Part shown: piece after piece, positions 9,691 to 19,483 of the stretch | Position numbering within the stretch: the stretch's first letter is position 1 | Layout: each line of letters begins with the position of its first letter | Program-made: the position numbers and the translations under genes | Notes under the pieces: generated by a model | What the model was told of the DNA's origin: nothing | Databases searched by the model: none | The model's input: only the letters and a program-made list of their open reading frames with translations | Source of the DNA: Halobaculum sp. MBLA0143 | GTDB taxonomy: Archaea; Halobacteriota; Halobacteria; Halobacteriales; Haloferacaceae | Direction: 5' to 3' | DNA: 64,000 nucleotides | Assembly (NCBI RefSeq): GCF_041361465.1 | Contig: NZ_JBGKAC010000002.1 | Location: forward strand, 372,001-436,000

Positions 9691-12366
9691 TCACCGCTGG
9701 AACAGTGTCTGGTAGTCGTCGTCGTCGGTGACCGCCGCGATTTCGGCGGCGACATCGAGCAGTTCGCCTACCGTGTCCGGGTTCGTCGCGTCCAGAGCCG
9801 TCCCGTCGGGGTCCTCGTGGCGCGCGCGGGCCAGGTGGACGGTGTCGAGAGGCGTCCGGTCGTCGGGGGGGAGCGACTCGACGTACGACCGTCGTGCCGG
9901 CGTGTCCCAGGCTGCCAGTGTCAGTTCGTCCGACAGATCGACGAGTCGACACGCCTCCAGATCTGCCGGGTCGACGTCGATCCCGCGGCAGAGTCGCCGT
10001 ACGTCCGCCGCAGTCGGGTCGTCCGTCGCCAGGAGATCGAGGTAGACGTCCGTCACGGTGACATCACCGCCGAGCGTGTCGAACAGCTCCGACAGGATCG
10101 TTTCCGTGTCGAGAGTGTCGCCGTCGCGGTGGACTGCGCCGTGGTGCGGGGCGTACGCACGGAGACACCGGCCGAGCGCGACCACCGCGGCGTCACCCTC
10201 CGAGATCGTCTGGCCGGTGGTCGCCGCCTCGTGTGCCTCGCCCGCGGTCGCGTGGAGTCGTCGCCGGATCGTCGGCCAGCTCACCGCCTCCGGCTCCGAC
10301 TCCGGTTCGGATCTCGGCCGGGCGACGACGACGACGGTGAACTCGGCGTCGCCATCGCCGAACGCGCCGGCGTCGGCGGAGACGGGGTACGTCGCGGTCG
10401 GGGCGAAGCCGGCATCGGCCAGCCCGTCGACGAGCGCCGCCCACTCTGCGGGGCCGCCGTGGCGGTAGGTGAACACGAGGAGACCGTCGTCCGCGAGCAC
10501 GTCTCGGACACGGTCGAACGCCGCCGCGAGCGCCGTCTCGAACCCTTCGTCGTCGACTCCCGTTGCCGGGTTCGAGACGATCTCGCCGTCGCGCGGAGTG
10601 TGTGGCGGCTCGAACGCCGGATCGTCGTCCGCGAGGACGAGCCGGAGCCAGACGTAGTAGAACTCCGACAGCTCCGAGTAGATCGCGTTGCCGTAGTACG
10701 GCGGGTCCGTGAGAACCACGTCGTACGGCGCGTCGTCTGTGGCTGCGGTGCGGGCGTCACCCTGTCGCACCTCGCTGTCGCCGCCGACGGGGTGGTCGAA
10801 CGGCGGGCTCTCGACCATCTCGTCGTCGACGAGGTGTCGTTCCGTCGGGGCGCTGGCGTAGGCGACGGCGTCACGCACCTTCTGGAACGTGTTGGTGAAC
10901 GTCCCGCGGCCGGCGCGGGTGCCCCAGACGTTGTTCTCGGCGTACTCGACGCGCGGGGTGAAGGAGTTGCGTCGGAACACGCTCTCCACCTTGCCGCCGT
11001 TCGGGTTGTACAGCGACAGTCGGCTCTGGAACGCCAGCGAGTCGGTGAACGCCGTCAGGAGGTAGGCTCTGGCGTCTGGGTCGTCGATCTCGTCGATGGC
11101 AGACAGGAGTGTCGCCAGACAGTAGCGCTGTCGTGGGTTGAACAGATCCTGCCACTGCTCGAACCCGTGGGCGAACAGGTCGTTGCCGCTGATGCGGGAA
11201 CTGGTCGTGACCGCGCCCTCGGGGATGTCCGTCTGCGGGAGGTACGCGGACAGGTCCGAGTCGGACGCGAGCGCGTCGGCGGCCGCGTCGAACCGTTCGC
11301 GGTCGGCCGGGGTCGCGCCGCGGTACCCCTTGTACGTCGGCCGGTCCGCACCGTCGTCCTCGCAGTCGGGGCAGTAGTACTCGACGGCGTAGAGATAGTC
11401 CTCGTACGACCCGCCGTCGGCGATGGCGTCGACGATGGGGTACTGGAGCCCACAGGACGGACAGCCGTAGTTGCCGTTCGCAACCGGGCCGACCGCGGGC
11501 CGGAAGGAGTGGCTACACGAGGGGCAGACGGCCGTCTCGTCGTAGTCGTCCGTCGTGAACACGGTCTCGCAGTCCGGACAGAGTACCACGTCGCGGTCGC
11601 TGTCGTCGTAGCGACCGGCGGCGACGCGGTAGTCTCTGAACAGTCGCACCCGTTCGCCACACGACGAGCAGTCGAGACAGCGAACCCACAGCCCGTACAC
11701 CACGTCGGCGGTGTGGTCGTCGTCTTCCGGACAGGCCGTCCGGTAGTGTGATCGGAGTTCGTCCGCGACAGAGTCCCGGACGGTCTCGAAGGCGGTCTCC
11801 AGCGTCTCGGTGTCGACGCGGTGTGCCTCCAGGCTCCGCTCGGTCAGGAACGTCGCCACGGGGTTGAGGTCGACGCCGGTGACGGCCGCGTCGAACCTGA
11901 CGGCCTCCGCGAGCGTCGTCCCGGCCCCGACGAACGGGTCCAACACGCTCGTGTCGTCGACCCGGACGTCGGCGGCGTACAGGTCCCACAGCGCGGCCGG
12001 CGACTCCAAGTCGACGGCGTCGATTGCCGCCGCCAGGCGGTCGCGGTCCCACGCTCCCGAGAGGTCCGTGTCGTCCGTGTCGGTCGTGTTCCCGTCGTCT
12101 ACGTCGTTGCCGGCGAACTCTTCCAGCGGCGTCTCGGTGCCGTTCTTCTCGCCCGGCTGGCGGACGGTCACGGCGTCGGGGTCGTCGACGAGGGTGTACA
12201 GCGAGACGGCGCGAAAGAGGGTGCCGAGCTGTCTGGCCCACCACTTGTGGAGGACGGACAGCGGGCGGTAGTGGAGCTTCGCGCGGGTCTCGCGGTTGGC
12301 CAGGTCGCTCACCCGTTCGATCGGGAACCCCCGCTCGATGGGGGCGCGGTCGCGGTCGTCCGTCAC
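9691..12366 (-). CDS. DUF1156-family DNA methyltransferase, copy 2 (divergent)
   Basis: A protein of 891 aa. I use the GTG at 12366, which places IERGFPIERV about eight residues in, as in the other two copies; the reading frame is open further upstream but that part is Arg/Pro-rich and not protein-like. Motif I DPFVGAGTT is near residue 140 and DPPYYGN near residue 550 (Gly where the other copies have Asp). Zinc-ribbon CxxC pairs sit between them. MHKWWARRPG is replaced by VLHKWWARQLG. It is clearly a separate lineage from copies 1 and 3, and it alone faces and abuts the McrBC genes. Inference: it may set the modification state that the McrBC-like nuclease reads or avoids. No clear TATA box was seen upstream. 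Confidence 0.9.
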   Translation of the reverse strand: MTDDRDRAPIERGFPIERVSDLANRETRAKLHYRPLSVLHKWWARQLGTLFRAVSLYTLVDDPDAVTVRQPGEKNGTETPLEEFAGNDVDDGNTTDTDDTDLSGAWDRDRLAAAIDAVDLESPAALWDLYAADVRVDDTSVLDPFVGAGTTLAEAVRFDAAVTGVDLNPVATFLTERSLEAHRVDTETLETAFETVRDSVADELRSHYRTACPEDDDHTADVVYGLWVRCLDCSSCGERVRLFRDYRVAAGRYDDSDRDVVLCPDCETVFTTDDYDETAVCPSCSHSFRPAVGPVANGNYGCPSCGLQYPIVDAIADGGSYEDYLYAVEYYCPDCEDDGADRPTYKGYRGATPADRERFDAAADALASDSDLSAYLPQTDIPEGAVTTSSRISGNDLFAHGFEQWQDLFNPRQRYCLATLLSAIDEIDDPDARAYLLTAFTDSLAFQSRLSLYNPNGGKVESVFRRNSFTPRVEYAENNVWGTRAGRGTFTNTFQKVRDAVAYASAPTERHLVDDEMVESPPFDHPVGGDSEVRQGDARTAATDDAPYDVVLTDPPYYGNAIYSELSEFYYVWLRLVLADDDPAFEPPHTPRDGEIVSNPATGVDDEGFETALAAAFDRVRDVLADDGLLVFTYRHGGPAEWAALVDGLADAGFAPTATYPVSADAGAFGDGDAEFTVVVVARPRSEPESEPEAVSWPTIRRRLHATAGEAHEAATTGQTISEGDAAVVALGRCLRAYAPHHGAVHRDGDTLDTETILSELFDTLGGDVTVTDVYLDLLATDDPTAADVRRLCRGIDVDPADLEACRLVDLSDELTLAAWDTPARRSYVESLPPDDRTPLDTVHLARARHEDPDGTALDATNPDTVGELLDVAAEIAAVTDDDDYQTLFQR

Positions 12367-12532
12367 GGGTGGCTCCTCGTGGTCGGCTGTCTCACGGCCG
12401 CGGGCTGGCGGTCTCGTCGCTCGTCTGTACCCCGGCGACGGCTCACGACCACGGGGACGACACACTCGTACACTGTCACCAGGTGTGGTGAGTCGGCATC
12501 GTTGAAAAGGCTACGTTGTGGTCGGCGGAGCG

Positions 12533-15500
12533 TCAGTCGAACTCTACGTCGATTTCGATCTCGATCACGTTCGTCGGGATGCGGGTGACGATCTCGGCGA
12601 TCTCCTCGTGGGAGACCCCCTCGGAGAGTTCGAGGATCGTCCGGCTGCGGCCGAAGGAGGCGACGCCGGTCATCGACGACGGGACGGCGCTGTCGTCCGG
12701 GACTGTGTACTCTACAGTGCCGATGGCGACCTCGCCGGTGGCTCCCTCGTCTTTCCACTGTTGCCGGAGTTCTTCCGCATCGGTGCCCTCGTACTGGAAT
12801 TCGTCGCCCTCCGGCCGGACTTGGAACTGGATGCCGCGGTGCCAGTCGGCCGGATCGTCGCGGCTGCCCGGCGCGACTCGGTAGTCCGTCTCGCGGTCGC
12901 CGTCGAGTGCCCAGAACAGGACGTTGGCGACTGCGGCGGCCGGTTCGTCCGGGACGGTCTCGTCGCGGACGCCCTCGGCTCTGAACGTCGTCTCCGGGTC
13001 GAGCCCGTCAGCGTACTCCAAGACCTTCGTCCGGCCGTCGTCGCCGAGGAACGGGACGATCGTCACGCCGACGGGATCGCGGTCACCCAGCTGATCGGGG
13101 TAACGACCGTCCTCGCGGAGGCGGTGGGGACCGTCCAGCAGGTCGTCGACGGCGCGTCTGAAGACGCGTTCCGTCTCGTCGGCCGGGAGGTGGACCGCCC
13201 GGTCGTTCCGGATCGAGCCGAGCACGTCCGCCGTGTCGACGGCGGGGCTCTCCGAGAGGGTCGCGGTGATCCGGTCGCGGACGTCGTCCGCGTCCACCGA
13301 GTCGGCGTCGGCCGTGTCTCGCAGCGTCGCGTCCGAGCGTGGCCGGTCCAAGATCTCGTCGCCGTTGAACAGGACGTAGCGGTCCTCGCGGGCGAGTCGG
13401 CCGGCGGCGTGTTTCACCGCCTCCTCGACGGACTGCTCCGGGAACCACACGTCCGTCCGGTCGCGGAGGTCCAACTCGAACGAGCCCAGATCCACCGCCT
13501 CCTCACCCCGGCCGAACGCCGTCCGGAGCTCCGAGGCGACATCGTCGTCCGTCCAGTCGGCCACGTCCTCCCGTGCGACGAGTGTCGTGTCGGGGTCGAG
13601 CGTGTCGAACGTCTCCGTGAACCCGTCCGTCCGATGTGCCAACACGTCGTCGCCGTCGAGCGCCTCGGCGACCGCGCTGGCGACGGCCGACTCGTCTGCG
13701 GGGATGGGCCGCGAGGGGTCACGGAGGAAGCGGTCGTACACGTCGGCGACGGTGATCTCGTCGCGGGCGTCGAGTCGGTCGGCGACGATGTCTTCTGCGT
13801 GACGCTTCAGGTCGAACGGGGCCGCCTCCGAGGCGGCGGCGATCTCGCTGGCCGTCGGGAGTCGCTCCAGGCCCGTGTACGTCTCCAGATCGAGTGTGGT
13901 CGCCGTATCGAACCCGTTCAGCGGGTCGTCCGTGTCGAGCACGTCGCCGTATGCGCTGCGGACGCGACGTTCCAGGTCGGCCTCGTACTCGTCTTCGAGG
14001 TCGTCGATCTCCTCCCGGATGTCTTCGGCGAAGTTCTGGTCGTCTTTCCGGAGTCTGGCTCCCAGAATCTCCTTGGCCTTGCCGAGGAACGTCTCCGTGC
14101 GGGCGCCGGCGGTGATGTCCGTGTCGCCGCTGGGTTGGACGAACACCAGCGTGTTGCGCCACTGGCGGCCAGTGGGTCGATTCTTGACGATCTCGGCCAC
14201 CTCCGCTTCCGTCCAAGGGGCGTTCTTGACGACCGTCTTCGCCCGTTTGTCGTCGGGCACCTCGCCCAGGCGACCGTCGTCGGTGAACCCGACGGGGTAC
14301 GCGCCGGTCCCGAACACGGACTCGACGGTCTGGGCGAGCAACTGGAGCGCACGCTCGTCGGAGACGTCGCGAGCGGCGTTGCGGACGAGCGACCGGGGGT
14401 TCTCGTCCTCGCGGACGACGTACCGCTCGTCGTCGTCCGTCCAGAGGTGGTACACCTCCCCCTGGAGTCGCTGGAGGCCGACCACGATGTCGTTGATCCG
14501 GTCGCCGGCGTGGAACGTGCCGACGACGACGTCCTCTCTCGTCGCCCCCTCGTCCAACCCGGGGGTGAGCGAGTAGATCAACACGGTCGAGAGAATCTCG
14601 CGGCCGAAGTCCACCTCGGCGTCGGCGAGGCGGCGCTCGATGTCCTCGAAACACCGGTCCGGGCGGTCGTGCTGGATGTTGATCCGACCGAGTTCGTCGT
14701 TGTAGTCGACGGCGTCCACCTGGCCGTGGGTGAGCAGATCCGTCTCCTCGTAGCGGTCGACGAGCACGCGAGCGAACAGGTACAGCATCCCGCGGGTGGG
14801 GCCGGACTGGATCTCCTCGCCGTCGGCCGTCTCGCGGGTGCCGGAGTCGGCGCCGGCGGCGTAGCGGGTCTGGAGCGCCGAGATCAGCTCCGGGTGGAAC
14901 GGGTACGTCTCGATCAGGCGATCGCGGAACCCCGGCTGGAGGTCGACGTGGTCCGTCTCCGCGTACGCCTCGACGTACTCGTCCGCGAGCGACCGGAGTC
15001 GGTCCTCGTCGCGCACCTCGCCGATCAGGCGGTGGCGCAGCACCTCGCCGATGGACACCTGATTCGACATGTTCACCTCGACGCGTTCCTGGCGCGAGAG
15101 GATGTCTTGAACCGTCGACTCCTCCCGCAGGACGGAGACGACGGGGAACAGCCGCGTGTCCGGGCGCGTGGACGCCTCACACAGCGCCTGGAGGAAGCCA
15201 CGATTCGCCGCCTCGCGGCGACCCGTCAGCGAGTCGAAGAAGTCCTCCAGTTCGTCCACGAAGAAGGCCACCGTCCGGTCCCCGACGGCCTCGCTTATCA
15301 CGTCGATGGTGGGGTACCCCCCCTCCTCGTCGTAGTTCGTCCGGTCGGGCTCGTAGCCCAAGGCGTCGAACAACGGCTCCCAGAGGTAGTCGAACTGTTC
15401 TTTCTGGAGCGAGAGGACGATCGGCTCGGCGTCGTCCGGCAGCGCCGCGCCCAGCCCCTCGACCCGGCCGTCGGCCCAGTCGGCGACGGCGTCGGGCGAG

Positions 15501-15805
15501 GCGAAACAGTGGTACAGCGCCACCATCTGGTGGGTCTTCCCCGTGCCGTAGGGGCCGTACAGCTCCTGAATCCGGGTTCGGTCTTCCCCGTTCAGCGTGT
15601 CGCGGAGTCGCTTCAGCGAGTCTTCCAGCCCGTCGGTCAGCAGCGTGCGGTCGAAGAACCGCTCGGCGTTCGACTCCAGCGACTCGTCGCTCTCGACGTC
15701 GTAGAGCCTGATCTGGCCGTCGACCAGGCCGTCGCCCTCCGTGAGTTCCGGCGACAGCTCGACGACGTCGTCGATGGTGGTCTCCAGAACCGCGTCCGCG
15801 CTCAT
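12533..15805 (-). CDS. DUF499 family AAA+ ATPase
   Basis: A protein of 1,090 aa from the ATG at 15805, a normal length for the DUF499 family. Walker A is GPYGTGKTHQM near residue 85 and Walker B FFVDELEDFF near residue 178. The remainder is acidic with predicted helical and winged-helix-like stretches but no other motif that I can name. DUF499 ATPases are found next to DUF1156 methylases and SNF2/DEAD helicases in defence islands (helicase-methylase-ATPase, Hma-like systems). Here the neighbours are DUF1156 copies on both sides, all on the minus strand. A TATA-like TCTTAAG lies at about 15829-15836, some 28 bases before the start, so the gene has its own promoter. The role as the ATPase of an antiviral complex is inferred from context. 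Confidence 0.88.
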   Translation of the reverse strand: MSADAVLETTIDDVVELSPELTEGDGLVDGQIRLYDVESDESLESNAERFFDRTLLTDGLEDSLKRLRDTLNGEDRTRIQELYGPYGTGKTHQMVALYHCFASPDAVADWADGRVEGLGAALPDDAEPIVLSLQKEQFDYLWEPLFDALGYEPDRTNYDEEGGYPTIDVISEAVGDRTVAFFVDELEDFFDSLTGRREAANRGFLQALCEASTRPDTRLFPVVSVLREESTVQDILSRQERVEVNMSNQVSIGEVLRHRLIGEVRDEDRLRSLADEYVEAYAETDHVDLQPGFRDRLIETYPFHPELISALQTRYAAGADSGTRETADGEEIQSGPTRGMLYLFARVLVDRYEETDLLTHGQVDAVDYNDELGRINIQHDRPDRCFEDIERRLADAEVDFGREILSTVLIYSLTPGLDEGATREDVVVGTFHAGDRINDIVVGLQRLQGEVYHLWTDDDERYVVREDENPRSLVRNAARDVSDERALQLLAQTVESVFGTGAYPVGFTDDGRLGEVPDDKRAKTVVKNAPWTEAEVAEIVKNRPTGRQWRNTLVFVQPSGDTDITAGARTETFLGKAKEILGARLRKDDQNFAEDIREEIDDLEDEYEADLERRVRSAYGDVLDTDDPLNGFDTATTLDLETYTGLERLPTASEIAAASEAAPFDLKRHAEDIVADRLDARDEITVADVYDRFLRDPSRPIPADESAVASAVAEALDGDDVLAHRTDGFTETFDTLDPDTTLVAREDVADWTDDDVASELRTAFGRGEEAVDLGSFELDLRDRTDVWFPEQSVEEAVKHAAGRLAREDRYVLFNGDEILDRPRSDATLRDTADADSVDADDVRDRITATLSESPAVDTADVLGSIRNDRAVHLPADETERVFRRAVDDLLDGPHRLREDGRYPDQLGDRDPVGVTIVPFLGDDGRTKVLEYADGLDPETTFRAEGVRDETVPDEPAAAVANVLFWALDGDRETDYRVAPGSRDDPADWHRGIQFQVRPEGDEFQYEGTDAEELRQQWKDEGATGEVAIGTVEYTVPDDSAVPSSMTGVASFGRSRTILELSEGVSHEEIAEIVTRIPTNVIEIEIDVEFD

Positions 15806-15909
15806 GTCACCCCGTCGTCGCGGCGCGGGCTTAAGACTGTATGGACGAGAGGGAACGAAAACGGGGGGTCGCCGCCGGCGGAGCGTGCTCGGGGGGGTGT
15901 CGCGTCGCT

Positions 15910-16512
15910 CTACTCCGGGCCGGCGTACGTCGTCTCGATCGGTGCGCTGATCTCGGTCGTGTCGACGTCTTCGGCGTCTTCGGCGTCTTCGGCGTCTTCG
16001 GCGTCTTCGGCGTCTTCGGCGTCGTTCGCGTCGGTAGTGGTGCCTGCGTCGGTAGTACCTGCGTCGGTGGGCGTCGCCCGCGGGTCGCTCGCCCGGCGTC
16101 GGAGGCCGTCGACCCCGCGCTCGTCCCCGGGGGTCGGGGTCTCGACGACCGTGAACAGCAGTCGCACGAGCGTGTCGAGCGTGGCCCGTCGTTCCGTCGG
16201 CGTGAGTCGGTAGCCCACGCTGCCGTCGTCCGCGCCGGGGACGGCCGTCCCCACCCCGCGGTCGTCGGCGGAGCGACCCGTGCCGTCGTCGTCCGCGACG
16301 AGTGTCGCGTCCTGTACGTCCGCCACCGCCTCCGTCACGGCGCACAGCAGCCGTTGGAGCGGTGCCGCCGGAACGACCCGTTGTTCCGACAGCAGTCGGA
16401 GAACGGTCTCGGTCCGCTCGCGCAGTTCCTCGACGCGGTAGCTCGGGAGCGGCCGCTCGGCGAGCGCTTCGAGTGTCTCCTCGTAGTCCGCGGCGAGCGT
16501 CGCTACGTCCAT
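15910..16512 (-). CDS. Small acidic protein with EDA repeat tail, unknown function
   Basis: A protein of 200 aa between the DUF499 and third DUF1156 genes on the same strand. The ATG at 16512 is preferred because a TATA-like GAATACTTC lies about 30 bases upstream; the frame continues to 16569. Residues 1-75 look alpha-helical (LAADYEETLEALAERP onward). The tail holds about six Glu-Asp-Ala repeats followed by a short Thr/Glu-rich end. I do not recognise a family. Its conserved-looking N-terminus and its fixed place between the ATPase and methylase genes suggest a third subunit or adaptor of the same system. The repeat tail could vary in length by replication slippage. Confidence 0.6.
   Translation of the reverse strand: MDVATLAADYEETLEALAERPLPSYRVEELRERTETVLRLLSEQRVVPAAPLQRLLCAVTEAVADVQDATLVADDDGTGRSADDRGVGTAVPGADDGSVGYRLTPTERRATLDTLVRLLFTVVETPTPGDERGVDGLRRRASDPRATPTDAGTTDAGTTTDANDAEDAEDAEDAEDAEDAEDVDTTEISAPIETTYAGPE
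15966..16020. repeat. 9-base tandem repeat (GTCTTCGGC) inside the small acidic gene
   Basis: About six perfect copies of the nonamer GTCTTCGGC run in tandem. On the coding (minus) strand each copy encodes Ala-Glu-Asp. The unit is a multiple of three, so changes in copy number keep the frame. Confidence 0.9.
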
Positions 16513-16723
16513 CGTGCCGTCATGTTTTTGTGACGGCGAAGTATTCGAACACATGTCGTGGCCTGCCACGACACTGCGGAGGTAGGGCGCTGTGACGCCC
16601 TGCCGTTTTCGCGGCGCCCCCGCAGCGTCGTATTTCGGATCAGGTGGCTGCGGGTAGTAAAGGTTACGGCGGGTTGAACTAGTAGCTAAATTCGGGTAGA
16701 GAGGTGTCAGAGACGAAGAGCGA

Positions 16724-19405
16724 TCAGTCGCCGCCGAGCTCCTCCAACGTCACGTCCGCGCCGAGCATTCGGAGGTACGTCTCGTCGCCCGTCACTCGGG
16801 CGAGGTCCTCACAGAGTTCCTGGAGCTCGTCGTGGTCCCACTCTTCCAGGTACTCTGTCCGTGCCCGACCCCGTTCGTACACTTCTCGGAGGAAGTGCGC
16901 TCGGTCGAGCGTCGTCTCGCTGCGGTCGGGACTCTCGACCATCTCGCGGACGTACGCCTGGCGTTCCTCGTCGTCCCAGCCGAGGAGTTCGAGACCGGAG
17001 GCATCGGTGTCGAGGAGCTCCATCTCCTCCATCTGTTCCTGTGTGGCGTCTGCGCGTCGCAAGAGCTTGTTGAGATCGTCCGTGGTGGGGTTCCACTCGT
17101 CGAGCAGGCCGAGGTAAACGTCTGCCTCGCCGAGATTGGCGTCTTGAATGATCCCGTAGATCTGATCGACGACCTCCTTCGCGTCCATGATTTCGCCGGC
17201 ACGGTGGACTTTGCCGTGGTGCTTCGAGTACTCTTGGAAGCATTTGCCCATCTCGATCACGCCGATGTCGCCAGAGGCGAGTTCACGGTTCTGTTCGAGT
17301 GATTCACGGGTATCGCGTGCCGTCCGGACGATCTCGCGGCGGAGCGTCCGCCAAGACGTTGGCTCTCGGTCGTCCATCGGGCGGGCGACGATCACGATGT
17401 CGAATGAGACCGCGTCCCCGCCGATGAACTTGTTCAGGTCGGAGCTGATCGGGTACGTCGCGGTGATCTCGAAGTCGTTTCGGCAGAGTGAGGTGAGGAG
17501 TTCCCCCCAACTCTCGGAGTCGCTGTGGTGGTATGTGAACGCGAGGACGCCGTCGTCTTTTAGCGCACGCCGGACGATAGAGAGGGCTTCGCTCATCTCT
17601 CGCTCAAAGTCCTCAGCGGCTTTGTTGACTGCCGGATTAGCGACTATCGACTCTGCACGAGGTGTCGCTTCGTGATCGAACCCAGGGTACTCATCTTGTA
17701 AAAGAATCTTCTGCCAGACATAAAAGTAGTCAGATAATTCACTATACATAACGTTATCGTAGTACGGGGGATCGGTGATGACGGCGTCGTACGTATCTTC
17801 CTTGTCAATTGTCCGCATGTCCCCGAGATCCGCCACGGCCTTTCGCCCGATCGGTTGAGAAAACTCTTCAGATTCAACCATTTCTCCGTCGTCAACGTAC
17901 CGTTCGGTTGGTGATTGAGCGTATTCAACACCCCGACGGAGTTTTTCCCAGGTATTTTCAAACGTTCCGCGGCCGTTCTTCGTTCCCCAAACATTGTTCT
18001 CGACAAAATCGGTCTGGGGGACGTACGCATTCATTCGGAATATCCCCTCCATGTTGTTCCGTTGTTGATTGTATATTGTGAACTCACACTGGAACATCAA
18101 CGAGTCCCCGAACACCATCAGCAAAAACTCACGGAGGTTGTCGGACTCGACCTTGTCTATTGACGACAGCAGCTTCGCCAGAGACAGTAACTGACGATCG
18201 TTGAACAGTTCTCTCCACTCCGTGATGCCGTGCTGCCTAAGATCACCTGCACCCGGCGCGCTTCCGGATATACTCGAAGAGGCTGTCTTCCACCCATCCG
18301 GAATCTTCTCGTCGGGCACATACTCGTGGAGATCCGTTCGTTCAGCCCATTCACGTGCCGCGTCGTGATACAATTGATGATCCGATGGATCGGCCTGCTT
18401 GTACCCCTTATATATGGATTTCGGTTCGCCGGCACCCTCACAACGTTCGCAGTAGTACTCAACCGCGTACAGTCGTCGGTCAAGCCTTCCCTGTTCAGTG
18501 ATGGCGTCAGTAATGTCCTCTTTTAATCCACATTCTGGGCAGTTGTAGTAGCCGCCACGAGTGACATACCCTTGTGACGCGTCGAACGTGACGAAACAGT
18601 TCTTACACGTGGATTCCTCGGCCTGCCAGTCGTCCACGAGCGTCACCGCGCCACAGTCCAGACAGAGAACATTGTACTTGTCGTCGTTCTCGTACCGACC
18701 CGCCGCCACACGGTAATCCTTGAACAACGGCACCGTGTGCCCGCAGGAGGTGCAGTCGAGTTCCTTCACCCAGAAGTTGTACATCACGTCCGCGTCGTGG
18801 GCGTGGTCCCCCTCGCCGTTCGGGCAGGGCGTCCGGTAGTACTGCGTGATCTCGTCGGCCACGTCCTCGCGGACGCGCTCGAACGCCGCCTCCAACTCCT
18901 CGACGTCCGTCTCGCCCGCCTCCAACTCCTTCTTCGTCACGAACCACGCCACGGGGTTGAGGTCGTGCCCCTCCGACTCGACGCCGAACCGGGACGCCTC
19001 CACGAGGGAGGTGCCCCCGCCCGCGAACGGGTCCAGGACTTTGGTGTCCTCCGGGAGTCGCACGTCCTTGGGGTAGTACTCCCACAGCGACTCGGGGTTG
19101 TCCATGTCGACGTTCGCGGCCGCGTCGACCAACTCCGACGCAGAGTGGCCGTTCTCCCCCAGCGTCTGGTTCTCGCCGGGCTCGTACACCGACAGCTCCG
19201 CCGGGTCCGTGTCCTCGTCCAACAGGGAGTACAGCGTGATCGCACGGAACAGACAGCCCGGCCGCCGCGCCCACCACTTGTGCATCGTGTAGATCGGACG
19301 ATACCACTGCTTCGCCCGGCTCTCCTTGGCCGCGATCTCGTTCACTCGCTCGATCGGGAACCCCCGCTCGATGGGCCGCTCCGTCCGCTCGCTGTCGTCT
19401 GTCAC
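16724..19405 (-). CDS. DUF1156-family DNA methyltransferase, copy 3
   Basis: A protein of 893 aa from a GTG at 19405; a TATA-like GAACTTAT at 19431-19438 sits about 30 bases upstream and excludes the longer in-frame starts. It opens with IERGFPIERVNEI and MHKWWARRPG, has motif I DPFAGGGTS near residue 124, zinc-ribbon CxxC pairs near 250-320, and DPPYYDN near residue 543. It is a near relative of copy 1 across the full length. The central stretch, roughly 17600-18620, is visibly more AT-rich than either end, as if replaced by recombination. It lies upstream of the small acidic gene and DUF499 on the same strand, so it is the most likely cognate methylase of the DUF499 ATPase. Confidence 0.92.
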   Translation of the reverse strand: MTDDSERTERPIERGFPIERVNEIAAKESRAKQWYRPIYTMHKWWARRPGCLFRAITLYSLLDEDTDPAELSVYEPGENQTLGENGHSASELVDAAANVDMDNPESLWEYYPKDVRLPEDTKVLDPFAGGGTSLVEASRFGVESEGHDLNPVAWFVTKKELEAGETDVEELEAAFERVREDVADEITQYYRTPCPNGEGDHAHDADVMYNFWVKELDCTSCGHTVPLFKDYRVAAGRYENDDKYNVLCLDCGAVTLVDDWQAEESTCKNCFVTFDASQGYVTRGGYYNCPECGLKEDITDAITEQGRLDRRLYAVEYYCERCEGAGEPKSIYKGYKQADPSDHQLYHDAAREWAERTDLHEYVPDEKIPDGWKTASSSISGSAPGAGDLRQHGITEWRELFNDRQLLSLAKLLSSIDKVESDNLREFLLMVFGDSLMFQCEFTIYNQQRNNMEGIFRMNAYVPQTDFVENNVWGTKNGRGTFENTWEKLRRGVEYAQSPTERYVDDGEMVESEEFSQPIGRKAVADLGDMRTIDKEDTYDAVITDPPYYDNVMYSELSDYFYVWQKILLQDEYPGFDHEATPRAESIVANPAVNKAAEDFEREMSEALSIVRRALKDDGVLAFTYHHSDSESWGELLTSLCRNDFEITATYPISSDLNKFIGGDAVSFDIVIVARPMDDREPTSWRTLRREIVRTARDTRESLEQNRELASGDIGVIEMGKCFQEYSKHHGKVHRAGEIMDAKEVVDQIYGIIQDANLGEADVYLGLLDEWNPTTDDLNKLLRRADATQEQMEEMELLDTDASGLELLGWDDEERQAYVREMVESPDRSETTLDRAHFLREVYERGRARTEYLEEWDHDELQELCEDLARVTGDETYLRMLGADVTLEELGGD

Positions 19406-19483
19406 GTCTCCGCCGACTCGCCGCTCGCTGATAAGTTCCCGTGTCTGGCCCGTTGGGGAATCCGGACGGGCGCAGGGGCGGGG

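Noticed and set aside
9526-11751. A 741-codon plus-strand frame opposite the second DUF1156 gene
   Set aside because: Shadow of a strongly coding minus-strand gene; no promoter and not protein-like.
12518-16213. A 1,231-codon open frame on the plus strand opposite the DUF499 gene
   Set aside because: It mirrors the third-position GC bias of the real minus-strand gene, is Arg/Val/Asp-rich, and has no motif; the minus-strand protein has Walker motifs and family length.
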